DNA of 36,912 nucleotides from Bacteroidia bacterium (GCA_030430845.1 JAUIKE010000077.1:1-36912), one strand, 5' to 3'. Shown: positions 1 to 8,045, counted from the stretch's first letter. The notes: a model not told the origin generated them from the sequence alone. A program made the numbers and translations.

Positions 1-92
1 AGAAAAAAACTTCGTTTTTTTCTTAAAACAACCTCCTAAAAGAATATTATTGGTTGGGGAAAAAGGCCGAAGGACTTTTTACACAACCCCCT
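1..92 (-). repeat. Foldback repeat family, copy C (cut by window start)
   Basis: Read on the minus strand, this stretch has the conserved family leader (AAGTCCTTCGGCCTTTTT, then CCAATAATATT, then TTTTAGGAGG) followed by a palindrome with loop at 11-13. The right arm is cut off by the window edge. The same leader occurs on the plus strand at about 9004-9050 and 14186-14235. A second, diverged copy of the AATAATATT-TTAGG part lies at about 81-108, so the unit is partly duplicated here. Confidence 0.7.
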
Positions 93-106
93 AAAAAAAT
101 ATTATT

Positions 107-152
107 GGCTGTCGAAACCCGCCTGCCGGCAGGCAGGAAGGTTTCGACAGCC
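107..152. terminator. Hairpin, likely transcription terminator
   Basis: The outer arms, GGCTGTCGAAACC (107-119) and GGTTTCGACAGCC (140-152), are fully complementary and enclose a small GC-rich palindrome (GCCTGCCGGCAGGC). It lies just downstream of the stop of the minus-strand gene ending at 163. A T-rich run follows on both strands, so it could terminate in either direction. Confidence 0.7.
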
Positions 153-162
153 TCCTTTTTTA

Positions 163-525
163 TTACTCTCTTTTACCATTCATCACCAGGTAACCACCTT
201 CTACCGCCACATCAGCTGTCAGCTTATCTCCTTCCACCTTTCCTTTGATATCCACATAATAACCCTCTGCTTCCGCGGAAAAGCTAAACGTGTTATCCGT
301 CACTTTTAAATTTTTGATAGTAGCCTCTCCACTATCAGTGATCATTTTACCCGTATACTTATCTCCATCTTTGGTGAAAACTAATTTTCCCTTATAAACC
401 ATTTCAGGTGTTTCTACCGTGAATGACCAGGTTCCTTCCACATCGTCAGAAGCAGTCGTTGCAGGTGCTGCCATCGCAAAAGTACCGGCCATGGCCAGGA
501 ATAATACAGTGAATAGTGATTTCAT
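163..525 (-). CDS. Small secreted beta-rich protein
   Basis: This is a 120-residue protein of unknown function. Residues 1-19 (MKSLFTVLFLAMAGTFAMA) form a clear Sec signal peptide with an AMA-type cleavage site. The mature part is short alternating strands with turn residues (EGTWSFTV, YKGKLVFTKDGDKYTGKM, VDIKGKVEGDKLTADV), which resembles the small lipocalin-like or META-like periplasmic folds common in Bacteroidota. The TWSFTV...GKL...G.Y.G pattern is typical of such proteins, but I cannot name a family. It is a single gene with a hairpin just past its stop. It is acidic and has no cysteine in the mature part. Confidence 0.75.
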   Translation of the reverse strand: MKSLFTVLFLAMAGTFAMAAPATTASDDVEGTWSFTVETPEMVYKGKLVFTKDGDKYTGKMITDSGEATIKNLKVTDNTFSFSAEAEGYYVDIKGKVEGDKLTADVAVEGGYLVMNGKRE

Positions 526-559
526 AAAGCTTTTTTGTTGAAGTTATTAAATAAAATTA

Positions 560-607
560 GTTAAACATTTGGAAGATTGTTGGTTGGTAAACTTCCAAAT
601 GTTTAAC
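560..607 (-). terminator. Hairpin terminator of the aminotransferase gene
   Basis: Perfect 16-bp arms (560-575 and 592-607, GTTAAACATTTGGAAG and its complement) enclose a 16-nt loop. It starts 11 bp beyond the stop of the minus-strand gene ending at 618 and is followed on that strand by a T-rich run. Confidence 0.7.
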
Positions 608-617
608 CATATAGCAA

Positions 618-1928
618 CTAACTTGCCAAAACTACTAAAGTTTCTGCGATTCGATCCATATCATTCGCTGTACAATAGATATGCGGAGACAAACGGAGTC
701 CTCCAGTCGGTGCACCAGCTATTCCGTGCTGCTCATAAAGCTGCTGGAAAAGCTTCCGCGGGTCCGTCCCGGGAATGCCCAGAATCGTAATTCCTCCACT
801 TAAGTCCGACTCCAGTGGCGTAACAAAACTCGCCTGGGGTAGTCGTTTTTGAATTTGTTCCTTCAAATAGGCATTCAAATACCTAACGCGTGTTTCTACC
901 TTCTTCGTGCCTATTGCCTCATGGAAATCAAGAATATCGACTATAGCCGGCGTGGAAGGCGTATTCCGCTGGCCCAAAACACAAACCTTTTCATCCAGCG
1001 TTTGGTGGTCTTCGCTCCAGCCGGCTGCGATGATGTTGGGCCATAACATACCTATCCGTTCTTTTCGGACGTACAAAACTCCATTTTCCATTGGCCCCAT
1101 CAGCCATTTGTGGGTACTGCTACTATAAAAATCACACCCCAGGTCCTTAAGATCCAAATCAAGGAAACCTAAAGACTGTGCGCCGTCTACAAGGGTGAGA
1201 ATATTCCGGGATCGGGCGTAAGTACAAAGCTCTTTTACCGGCAGTGCAATACCACTAACGTTTGAAATATGAGAAAAAGCCAACATACGCGTTTGAGCAG
1301 AAACCTGACGGGTAAAGGCTTCCAGAAGTTCCGATGAAGTGGAAGGATGTGGAGGAACACTCACTTTTTTAACTGTAAATCCATTTCGCTTAGCCCGTTG
1401 TTCCCAGGCTATATGGTTGGTAGGATGATTCTGATCCCAGATAAGCACCTCATCGCCGGGGCCAAAGTCGAGGCCGTTCACTATAATATTATTGCTTTCA
1501 CTTGTGTTGCGGGTAATACCGATCTCGGCCGCGTCTACCTTCAAGAAGCCTGCCAGACGCTCGATTGCCTGCTGACGCCCTTCCTTGAACTGATTTCGGT
1601 TCTGGAAAGAAACATCGCCAGCCAGTTTTTGCGTATAATCGAACACCCGCTCATTGACAAAGTGCGGGCACGGGCACAAATTAGCCGCATTCGCCATGAT
1701 CATGCCAGGGCGGATCATAAACTGTTTTTTGACCATCGCCCAATAGGCTTCCTCTTCTCCTGTCCAAGAAGCTAGGTTCTTTAACACAGTTTTTGAATAA
1801 TGGGCAGTAGCAGGTCGAGCGTTAAGAGATAAGGGCGCTAAACCCGTAGCAGTCAGGCCCAGGCCCAGGTTTTTTAAAAATTTTCTTCGACTTTTTTCGG
1901 AATGCTTAGTGAATATATTGGCTTTCAT
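618..1928 (-). CDS. Tat-exported class V aminotransferase-like PLP enzyme
   Basis: This 436-residue protein belongs to the class V aminotransferase family (cysteine desulfurase / isopenicillin N epimerase-like). The PLP-binding features are visible: LVDGAQS with Asp248 for the pyridine nitrogen, and SSSTHKWLMGP with Lys274 as the Schiff-base lysine. The TRNTSESNN segment near 140 fits the phosphate-binding region. The N-terminus SRRKFLKNLGLGLTATGLAP is a twin-arginine signal, so the enzyme is probably folded with its cofactor and then exported to the periplasm. No cysteine sits on a loop as required for sulfur transfer, so a desulfurase role is unlikely; epimerase or lyase chemistry on an amino acid is possible. 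It is transcribed alone, divergent from the histidine kinase at 2163. The substrate is unknown. Confidence 0.88.
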   Translation of the reverse strand: MKANIFTKHSEKSRRKFLKNLGLGLTATGLAPLSLNARPATAHYSKTVLKNLASWTGEEEAYWAMVKKQFMIRPGMIMANAANLCPCPHFVNERVFDYTQKLAGDVSFQNRNQFKEGRQQAIERLAGFLKVDAAEIGITRNTSESNNIIVNGLDFGPGDEVLIWDQNHPTNHIAWEQRAKRNGFTVKKVSVPPHPSTSSELLEAFTRQVSAQTRMLAFSHISNVSGIALPVKELCTYARSRNILTLVDGAQSLGFLDLDLKDLGCDFYSSSTHKWLMGPMENGVLYVRKERIGMLWPNIIAAGWSEDHQTLDEKVCVLGQRNTPSTPAIVDILDFHEAIGTKKVETRVRYLNAYLKEQIQKRLPQASFVTPLESDLSGGITILGIPGTDPRKLFQQLYEQHGIAGAPTGGLRLSPHIYCTANDMDRIAETLVVLAS

Positions 1929-2162
1929 GGATGGTGATTAGGTAAAAAATAAGCTTGTATGCTACTAAATTTAAGCATTTCAAAGCTAATCCCTGACCAT
2001 TCATAGCTGGTTTTTGACAATTCACCTGCCCTTACTTTCAAGTCCAGCGAATTATTTGCAACTTTACTTTGGTGAAAGATGTATGTTGGAGAGTTGGTTT
2101 CTTTCTGCTTTCTCTGACCATCGAAGCTTTGGCGAAGGTAATTACCTTCTACTATAAGAACT

Positions 2163-3227
2163 ATGGAATTGATACTAAACACAAAAAAATACTTAGGATT
2201 TAAGGATACCTGGTGGATGATCGTGGGTATTCCCTTGTTGGGTTTTTTTATTCCATTAATGTTTTTTGGAGAAAGACTGGACGAGGGGCTGGTCGGGTAT
2301 TTGCCTAAATGGGGCATTGCCACACTACATACTGCCGCCTTTTGGCTATCAATGAGACTGATCATTGTAAGTATGCGAAAGCATTATCCGAACCAAAAAG
2401 ATGTTGGAAAAAGATTGCTGTATTCCAGCGTATTGGTCCTTATTGCTTTTTTTGGGATTGAAAATGGCCTTGATATACTCAACGCCCTCTGCTTTCCCCC
2501 CGGAGCACACCAAATACCTAGTAAGCTTGAAATCAGAGGAGCTTCCCTTACCATCATTGCTCTTGTCATTTCTATCTACGAAGGCATTTACCTCAATGCC
2601 CGCTGGAAAGCCTCGATCATAGAAAAGGAATTGCTGAAAAGAGAGAATATCGAGTCCCAACTGGAAGGCCTGCGCAGTCAAGTCAATCCCCACTTCCTGT
2701 TTAACAGCCTGAATACCCTGGCCTACATCATACCTCAGGACCCGGATCGAGGCGTCAAGTTCGTCCAGCAATTATCAAGAGTGTATCGATATATCCTCGA
2801 GATCAGGAACAAAAAGCTCATTTCGGTCAGAGAAGAACTGAAATTCCTCGATTCCTATATTTTTCTTATCAAAGAACGCTTCGGCGATAACCTCCAGGTA
2901 GAAATTTCCATTCCCAAAAAAGTCTATGAGGATCTTATTATCCCCCTCTCTATGCAAATGCTGTTCGAAAACGCCATTAAACACAACATCATCAGTAGCC
3001 GGCAACCCCTAACAATTGAAGTGTTCCTTGAACATGGAAAAATCCGGGTTCAAAACAATCTTCAAAAAAAGAAACAAAGCATGCCGTCCACTCAGGTAGG
3101 GCTCCAAAACATCCGAAACCGCTATGCTTTTTTTACCAACCAAGTAGTTGAAGTAAATGCTGATGAACATACTTTTTCAGTAGGATTGCCGTTAATACCC
3201 TCGCCGGAAAAAGTGATGATTCAGTAG
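2163..3227 (+). CDS. LytS/YehU-type sensor histidine kinase (orphan)
   Basis: This 354-residue membrane histidine kinase belongs to the His_kinase (PF06580) / LytS class. About four hydrophobic segments fill residues 15-150 (WWMIVGIPLLGFFIPLMFF, then ATLHTAAFWLSMRLIIV, LLYSSVLVLIAFFGI, LTIIALVISIYEGIYL). A short linker helix leads to the phospho-acceptor box QVNPHFLFNSLNTL, then the N box (LFENAIKHN) and a G-box-like VGLQNIRNRY. There is no periplasmic sensor domain, so the signal is probably perceived in or at the membrane. The usual partner is a LytTR response regulator, but none is adjacent; the nearest is at 8093-8857 on the other strand. The next gene, on the same strand, is unrelated. 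Confidence 0.9.
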   Translation: MELILNTKKYLGFKDTWWMIVGIPLLGFFIPLMFFGERLDEGLVGYLPKWGIATLHTAAFWLSMRLIIVSMRKHYPNQKDVGKRLLYSSVLVLIAFFGIENGLDILNALCFPPGAHQIPSKLEIRGASLTIIALVISIYEGIYLNARWKASIIEKELLKRENIESQLEGLRSQVNPHFLFNSLNTLAYIIPQDPDRGVKFVQQLSRVYRYILEIRNKKLISVREELKFLDSYIFLIKERFGDNLQVEISIPKKVYEDLIIPLSMQMLFENAIKHNIISSRQPLTIEVFLEHGKIRVQNNLQKKKQSMPSTQVGLQNIRNRYAFFTNQVVEVNADEHTFSVGLPLIPSPEKVMIQ

Positions 3228-3309
3228 TCGTAAAAAGGTGCCATTCGGTGTGATGATGCAATTATGTCACTGTCCACCCGGCCTACTATTTAACTGAAAA
3301 ATTAACTGC

Positions 3310-3759
3310 GTGAAATTCTTGTTCTTTCTATTAACTTCCTTTGTTATGATGGGAAAAAATGAATCCCCTCCCCCCTCTGGTTGTTCCATTATGCTTCATA
3401 TCATGGACATCAAAGAAGCTAGAGGTACCCTTAGAATCGCCGTCTTTGACAGCAAAGAACACTTTTTGAATACAGACAGCGCCGTTTATCTGCAGGTCCT
3501 GGAAGTGAAAGACACCCTTCAGCAAAAACTGCATATTCCTGGGCTGCCCGCCGGAGAATATGCCGTGGCTATTTACCATGATACCAACAATAACGGCAAA
3601 TTGAATACCAACTGGCTGGGGGTCCCTACCGAGCCTTACGCTTTCTCTAATGATGCCGGAAAAAAATGGAGAAAACCATCCTTTGAAGATGCTAAAATAT
3701 TCGTAAAAGAACCTGAGACCGTCGTGAAGCTACAGCTTAGGTCCTGGAAAGAGTATTGA
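3310..3759 (+). CDS. DUF2141 family secreted protein
   Basis: This 149-residue protein matches the DUF2141 pattern: a strand with GTLRIAVFDSKEHFL, then IPGLPAGEYAVAIYHDTNNNGKLNTNWLGVP and the EPYAFSNDA segment. Family members are small exported beta-sandwich proteins of unknown function. The frame opens with GTG at 3310, giving a hydrophobic signal-like start (MKFLFFLLTSFVMMG); the internal ATGs at about 3346 would remove most of it, so I prefer GTG. It lies 82 bp after the histidine kinase and may be co-transcribed. Its 3' end faces the minus-strand lipoprotein gene, with only 13 bp between. Confidence 0.8.
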   Translation: MKFLFFLLTSFVMMGKNESPPPSGCSIMLHIMDIKEARGTLRIAVFDSKEHFLNTDSAVYLQVLEVKDTLQQKLHIPGLPAGEYAVAIYHDTNNNGKLNTNWLGVPTEPYAFSNDAGKKWRKPSFEDAKIFVKEPETVVKLQLRSWKEY

Positions 3760-3772
3760 TTCATGTTTCCTA

Positions 3773-4717
3773 TCAATTTTCTTCCAGCCACTTCCTAACT
3801 TCCTCCACAGTAGCCTTTTTTATATTATCCGGCAAGGCTATCTGCTTTTTCTCCCATACATCTACGACGACCTGCTCTCCGGCCGGCATTCGTCCCAATA
3901 AGCCAAAACGAGGCGGGATGGCCTGAGCTTCACCTTCCAATTCCAGCGCTTGCTCAAAAAGAGCCTCAATCGAAAAACCATATGGAGGCTGGTCTTCCAT
4001 AGAGGGAATAATGGCCTGCATTCTTCCGTCAGCAGTAGGTATTAAAAACAACGAGCTGTACGACAGTCCTCTACCAGGGAATTCAACAGCAGGTAAAAAA
4101 GGAGTCAGAGAATTATCTTCCTCGATAACGAATACAAAAGCCCCCAGATCCGTGGCATATCCAATAATATAGTCTTCCCATATTTCCAGGCGCTCAATAT
4201 TGCCGGACTGAGCATCGGCCAGTTCCCGTTCATTCTTGAAAGCAGGGAAAACCGGGCCAAACACCTGCTGCTTTTTCATATCATAACACAACACCGTTTT
4301 CAACCCCTTAACGGCAATCACATCCCGCATACGATGATAGCTGATATCGGCTAATCTGTATGGAAAATCCGGAGACACATTCACAGGGAGTATTTCTCGG
4401 TCCTTTTCTTTGCAACGCTCCATATCCATCACGATCAATAATCGATGACTTTCTCCCATGCCTTCGTCAAAGGTCGTACTGTCTGCTCCAATAAAAACAG
4501 CCGCCCCACTCTCCCGGATCAGTAAACTGTTACCTTCTAAAACCTTGGCTTTAGGTTTACAATCCTCATTGAAGGCGGTCGTGATGTTTCGCGAAGCGGT
4601 GTCTGTTTCAACCATCAGGTCTCCATCAGTGTCATTGTTAGTAGTAGAAGTTTCAGACCCGCAAGAAAAAAACAGGGATAGAATGATCAAAAAAAAGCCT
4701 GATCTAAAGTTTCTCAT
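3773..4717 (-). CDS. Predicted lipoprotein, function unknown
   Basis: This 314-residue protein starts with a lipoprotein signal (MRNFRSGFFLIILSLFFSC), giving lipid-modified Cys19, followed by a flexible Thr/Asn/Asp-rich linker. The rest has alternating strands and a LIVMDMERCKEKDREI segment but no motif I recognise; the repeated strand pattern could be a small beta-propeller-like fold. It is divergent from blaI at 4957 and shares its 239-bp upstream region, so the operators at 4817-4887 might also influence it, but the nearest is 100 bp from this start and no convincing minus-strand promoter is visible. Confidence 0.75.
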   Translation of the reverse strand: MRNFRSGFFLIILSLFFSCGSETSTTNNDTDGDLMVETDTASRNITTAFNEDCKPKAKVLEGNSLLIRESGAAVFIGADSTTFDEGMGESHRLLIVMDMERCKEKDREILPVNVSPDFPYRLADISYHRMRDVIAVKGLKTVLCYDMKKQQVFGPVFPAFKNERELADAQSGNIERLEIWEDYIIGYATDLGAFVFVIEEDNSLTPFLPAVEFPGRGLSYSSLFLIPTADGRMQAIIPSMEDQPPYGFSIEALFEQALELEGEAQAIPPRFGLLGRMPAGEQVVVDVWEKKQIALPDNIKKATVEEVRKWLEEN

Positions 4718-4816
4718 AATCGGTTTTCTTCAAAAATACGGTATTGTTTTTTGCTATGATAGTTTTTGGAGTACTGAGTTCCATCTCCCCTCAAAACCGT
4801 TAAACATCTCTTAAAA

Positions 4817-4832
4817 TACGAAAAACTTCGTA
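4817..4832. promoter_or_regulatory. BlaI-type operator dyad O1
   Basis: TACGAAAAACTTCGTA is an inverted repeat with 6-bp half sites and a 4-bp centre. It is one of three similar 16-bp dyads upstream of blaI. BlaI/MecI dimers classically bind TACTA-type dyads of this size, so assignment to the adjacent BlaI is inferred from position and symmetry. Confidence 0.7.
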
Positions 4833-4837
4833 TGAAA

Positions 4838-4869
4838 TTTGTTTTTACGAAAGCTTTCGTATAATATTG
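4838..4869 (+). promoter_or_regulatory. Bacteroidota-type promoter for blaI
   Basis: A TTTG box (4838-4841) and TAATATTG (4862-4869, consensus TAnnTTTG with one mismatch) are separated by 20 bp, the spacing used by the Bacteroidota primary sigma factor. Predicted transcription starts near 4876, leaving a leader of about 80 nt before blaI. Operator O2 fills the spacer and O3 covers the predicted start. Confidence 0.6.
4846..4861. promoter_or_regulatory. BlaI-type operator dyad O2
   Basis: TACGAAAGCTTTCGTA is a perfect 16-bp palindrome lying within the promoter spacer between the TTTG and TAnnTTTG-like boxes. Its centre is 29 bp from O1 and 26 bp from O3, close to whole or half helical turns. 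Confidence 0.75.
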
Positions 4870-4871
4870 CT

Positions 4872-4887
4872 TACGAAATGTGTCGTA
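4872..4887. promoter_or_regulatory. BlaI-type operator dyad O3
   Basis: TACGAAATGTGTCGTA keeps 5-bp half sites (TACGA/TCGTA). It overlaps the predicted transcription start of blaI, where a bound repressor would block initiation. Confidence 0.65.
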
Positions 4888-4956
4888 CTTTAATGATTGA
4901 AATATCCATGCAACCAAAAGTCCTTCCCGGTCCTTGGTTGATAATCAATACTTAAC

Positions 4957-5343
4957 ATGAAAAAGTTACCCAAACCAACAGAGGCAGAGCTGGAGATATT
5001 GCAAGTACTGTGGTCGCGAGGCCCCTCCTCTGTCCGTGAAGTGAATGATATTTTAAATAAAAAAAGAGAGGTTGGCTATACCACTACCCTCAAGATCATG
5101 CAGATCATGGCTGATAAGGGCCTGGCAGAGCGGGATACCAGTACGCGCACGCATATTTATACGCCTGCCGTGTCAGAGGGCGACACCCAAAAGCAACTGC
5201 TAAATCGTTTTCTCGAAACTACTTTCAAGGGCTCTGCCAGCAAATTGGTCATGCAAGCCTTAGGAAACCATGAAGCATCAGCGGAAGAATTAGAAAAGAT
5301 CAAAGCTTTGATTAAAAAGATTGAGGGCGAGCAGTCCAAATAA
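4957..5343 (+). CDS. blaI: BlaI/MecI/CopY family transcriptional repressor
   Basis: This 128-residue winged-helix repressor has the family hallmarks: LPKPTEAELEILQVLW at the N-terminus, the recognition-helix region VGYTTTLKIMQIMADKGL (about 44-61), the wing with RTHIYTPAVSE, and a C-terminal helical dimerisation part with the hydrophobic FLETTFKGSASKLVMQAL stretch. In known systems BlaI dimers repress the operon until the M56 partner triggers their cleavage. The M56 gene begins 14 bp downstream. Three dyads lie in its own promoter, so autoregulation is likely. The symbol denotes the family; no beta-lactamase gene is present, so this is probably not a resistance switch. Confidence 0.93.
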   Translation: MKKLPKPTEAELEILQVLWSRGPSSVREVNDILNKKREVGYTTTLKIMQIMADKGLAERDTSTRTHIYTPAVSEGDTQKQLLNRFLETTFKGSASKLVMQALGNHEASAEELEKIKALIKKIEGEQSK

Positions 5344-5357
5344 AAAACTCCCGACCT

Positions 5358-7766
5358 ATGAATTTTTTACAACAGCTCTTTCCTGACCAGCTCATCAATG
5401 CACTAGGCTGGACTGTCGTCCACTCTATCTGGCAGGGTTTGATCCTGGCAATTGTACTTTATTTTCTATTGCAATTTTTTAAGGAAAAGAGTGCCCAATG
5501 GAAATACCTGCTGGCAAATTTTTTCCTGCTGTCCATTCTCGGTATGGCCATCGGCACTTTTGCTTTTTTGTATGAGCAATCGGAGCCGCTTGTCATCCAG
5601 CAAGCCGAACGGCTGATCCTGATCTATCAACCCTTGGAATGGACGAGCGGCTCGCTATCTGAAACCTACCAGGCACTAGCCCCACTTGACCGGTTCCTGG
5701 TATTTCTCAATGAAAACATCAGCCTGATCACGACCGTCTGGATGATCGGCTTGCTTTTCTTTGGCCTGCGCCTGGCAGGCGGCATGCTGTATGTTCAACA
5801 CTTGAAGCTGAGTGCCCGGCTGCCCGAAGCCGACCATTGGCAGCACATTCTCGACGACATGGCCGATCGCTTAAAAATATCCTATCCGGTATTTTTACTG
5901 GAATCCAGCCGCATCGCTATGCCTATGACCATTGGATTTATCAAGCCCGTTATACTGTTTCCGGTAGGTATTGTTAATCGCTTGCCCCTGGAACAGGTAG
6001 AAGCTATCCTGGCTCACGAACTAGCCCATATTTACCGATACGATTACTTGAGCAACATCATCCAGTCGGTCATTGAAACGGCCCTATACTTCAATCCGGC
6101 CGTTTGGTGGATCAGTTCCATTATCCGAAAAGAAAGAGAAAATCGCTGCGACGATCTGGCCATAGAATTATGTGGCAACTCACTGACCTATGCGAGGGCC
6201 CTGGTCAGCCTTCAGGAAACACAGGTGCAGGCACCACGCCTGGCCATGGCCCTGTCTAAAAATAAAGACGTACTACTTAACCGAATCAGAAGGATCTTAA
6301 AACAACCACAACAAAATTCCTCGACTATGGAAAAATTTATTGTAAGCTGCCTGTTGCTGTCCTTTGTGTTTATATTCTCACTAGGTGCACAGCAGTCACC
6401 CACTCAGGAAAAAGCGCCCCAAACAGAATGGGCTTTTCCGGAACCGGCCGATGAGCCGACGGAATTATTTTTTCCAGAACCTAAAGAACCAACCTTGTCG
6501 GAGCCGGATACCCTCCTTCCCAAAGGCAGAATGACCCTGAAAGTCACGGAGAATGACTCTATCATCGATCTGCAGATCGAAAATGGGAAAATCAATTATC
6601 TCATCATTAACGGTCGGGATATCCCTAAAAGTGATTTCCCTCAATATGAGCAGTTTGTTGAGGACCTGGTCCGGAATATACCAGAACCTCCGGCTCCACC
6701 TGCTCCGCCGGCACCACCTGCGCCTCCGGCTCCACCTGCACCAGTTGTACCGAACCTGAAGGCGCCTCCCGCACCACCTGCGCCCCCAACTCCCCCAACT
6801 CCGCCTACGCCACCTGCTGGCTGGCAAGTAAAAAAAGGGACCAAAATCACAACCGAAAAAGATGCGGAAGGAAACACCATCATCTATATGGAAGAGGGGA
6901 ACAAAGGCGAGCCTTTTTCAGTCCGGGTCGATGAATATGATAACATCATTATCAACGGCGATACCATTCAGCCTGGTGAAAGCACGATCGTCTACGGAGA
7001 TAATGACTTTTATTTCGGAGAAAAAAACTTCCAGTTCAAAAATGACTGGGAAGAAAACTTCCAATTTAAGTTCAAAAACAATAATAAATTCTTTTTCGAT
7101 CAGGAAGGAATGCAAAACGCGGAATATTTCTCTCGTTTTAAGATGGATAGCCTGCGCTCCGGTCAGAACTTCTTTTTCTATGAAGAAGACAATGACAGCT
7201 TATCAGCAAGGTATCATAAAATTCTGGAACAGGCCCAAAAAATGAAGGCCCAATCCATCGAAAAAAGAGAACTTCACATGCAACAAATAGAGGAGCTTCG
7301 GAAGCAACTCAAGCAAAATGAGTTGCGAGATCAGGGTGAGAAGTTACACGAGCTACGAAAATTGGAAAAGCAGCAGTCCCAAATGGAACGGCAAATGCAG
7401 CGAACCCAGGATGATTATCAGAATGCCCGAAGGTTAATGGAAGAAGAACGAAAGCGATATCGCCAGGAAAGATCAAACCGACAGGGGAGTAATTCCTTTT
7501 TTTATGACACGGGAGGTCAGTATGGCTTCAGAGGCCATGCACTGGACTTTAGCGTTTTTGAAGAAGAACTCATAAAAGACGGACTGATCCAAAAAGGCGA
7601 AAACTATAAAATGGACCTTAGTGACCGGCACCTAAAAGTCAATGGAAGCCAACTCTCTGAGGGACTCCACCAAAAGTATATTAAAATGGCGGAGGAAATG
7701 ACCGGAAAACCCGCAGGGGAGAGCAACTACAACCTATCCGTACAAAAGAAAGCTGAAGAAAACTAA
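5358..7766 (+). CDS. M56 (BlaR1-like) membrane metallopeptidase with proline-rich and coiled-coil extension
   Basis: This 802-residue protein begins with a BlaR1-type membrane peptidase: helices at about 20-40, 52-72, 121-142 and 326-344, and the zinc site HELAH (220-224) with Glu261 in ENRCDD as probable third ligand. BlaR1 and MecR1 end in a penicillin-binding sensor domain; this protein has none. Instead it has Glu/Pro-rich linkers, a proline-repeat block at about 442-487 (runs of PAPP and TPP), a beta-rich piece (493-550), and a charged coiled coil at about 620-700 rich in Gln, Arg and Glu. The extracytoplasmic part is therefore about 450 residues. It should sense an envelope signal and lead to BlaI cleavage; the signal is unknown. 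It is co-transcribed with blaI. Confidence 0.9.
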   Translation: MNFLQQLFPDQLINALGWTVVHSIWQGLILAIVLYFLLQFFKEKSAQWKYLLANFFLLSILGMAIGTFAFLYEQSEPLVIQQAERLILIYQPLEWTSGSLSETYQALAPLDRFLVFLNENISLITTVWMIGLLFFGLRLAGGMLYVQHLKLSARLPEADHWQHILDDMADRLKISYPVFLLESSRIAMPMTIGFIKPVILFPVGIVNRLPLEQVEAILAHELAHIYRYDYLSNIIQSVIETALYFNPAVWWISSIIRKERENRCDDLAIELCGNSLTYARALVSLQETQVQAPRLAMALSKNKDVLLNRIRRILKQPQQNSSTMEKFIVSCLLLSFVFIFSLGAQQSPTQEKAPQTEWAFPEPADEPTELFFPEPKEPTLSEPDTLLPKGRMTLKVTENDSIIDLQIENGKINYLIINGRDIPKSDFPQYEQFVEDLVRNIPEPPAPPAPPAPPAPPAPPAPVVPNLKAPPAPPAPPTPPTPPTPPAGWQVKKGTKITTEKDAEGNTIIYMEEGNKGEPFSVRVDEYDNIIINGDTIQPGESTIVYGDNDFYFGEKNFQFKNDWEENFQFKFKNNNKFFFDQEGMQNAEYFSRFKMDSLRSGQNFFFYEEDNDSLSARYHKILEQAQKMKAQSIEKRELHMQQIEELRKQLKQNELRDQGEKLHELRKLEKQQSQMERQMQRTQDDYQNARRLMEEERKRYRQERSNRQGSNSFFYDTGGQYGFRGHALDFSVFEEELIKDGLIQKGENYKMDLSDRHLKVNGSQLSEGLHQKYIKMAEEMTGKPAGESNYNLSVQKKAEEN

Positions 7767-7770
7767 ATTA

Positions 7771-7800
7771 CAGAGGGGCAGCCGTTTGGCTGCCCCTCTG
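7771..7800. terminator. Hairpin terminator after the M56 gene
   Basis: Perfect 13-bp GC-rich arms (7771-7783 and 7788-7800) enclose loop GTTT, starting 4 bp past the M56 stop and followed by a short T-rich stretch. It could also serve the small minus-strand frame that ends at 7813. Confidence 0.85.
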
Positions 7801-7812
7801 CTCTTTTCCTTC

Positions 7813-7923
7813 TTAAATAAAGCCGCCGGATCTCACCATCGCAGCAACTATACAAATAACAAAAAGAAGAAATGCGATCTTAATATCCAAAGGATATTGC
7901 TGTTTTTTTAAATCGGTTCTCAT
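7813..7923 (-). CDS. Possible 36-residue single-span membrane peptide
   Basis: The frame encodes MRTDLKKQQYPLDIKIAFLL followed by FVICIVAAMVRSGGFI and a stop. The lysine-rich start followed by one hydrophobic helix gives a positive-inside topology. It occupies the otherwise empty 326-bp gap between the M56 gene and the response regulator, and converges on the hairpin at 7771-7800, which would serve as its terminator. No clear ribosome-binding site is seen, but few Bacteroidota genes have one. Its length alone would not prove coding; the composition and position make it plausible. Confidence 0.4.
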   Translation of the reverse strand: MRTDLKKQQYPLDIKIAFLLFVICIVAAMVRSGGFI

Positions 7924-8045
7924 TGGGAAATATAATGTTAGTAATTCTACAAATGATGCCGCAAGTTTAATAAATTTTTCTTGCAAAACAACTTTTTCTA
8001 ATATATATAATGGTTTATAGAAGAAAAAATTATGTTTAACCCAAT

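Noticed and set aside
1925..2365. 146-residue minus-strand frame between the aminotransferase and kinase genes
   Set aside because: It overlaps the kinase start on the other strand, lacks any motif or signal, and its composition is that of a chance frame.
6465..6883. Minus-strand frames rich in Gly or Arg and Trp opposite the M56 gene
   Set aside because: They are the complement of the proline-repeat codons; the plus-strand frame has clear domains.
4957..7766. Beta-lactam resistance operon
   Set aside because: The regulator pair is present, but the M56 protein has no penicillin-binding sensor and no beta-lactamase or PBP gene is nearby.
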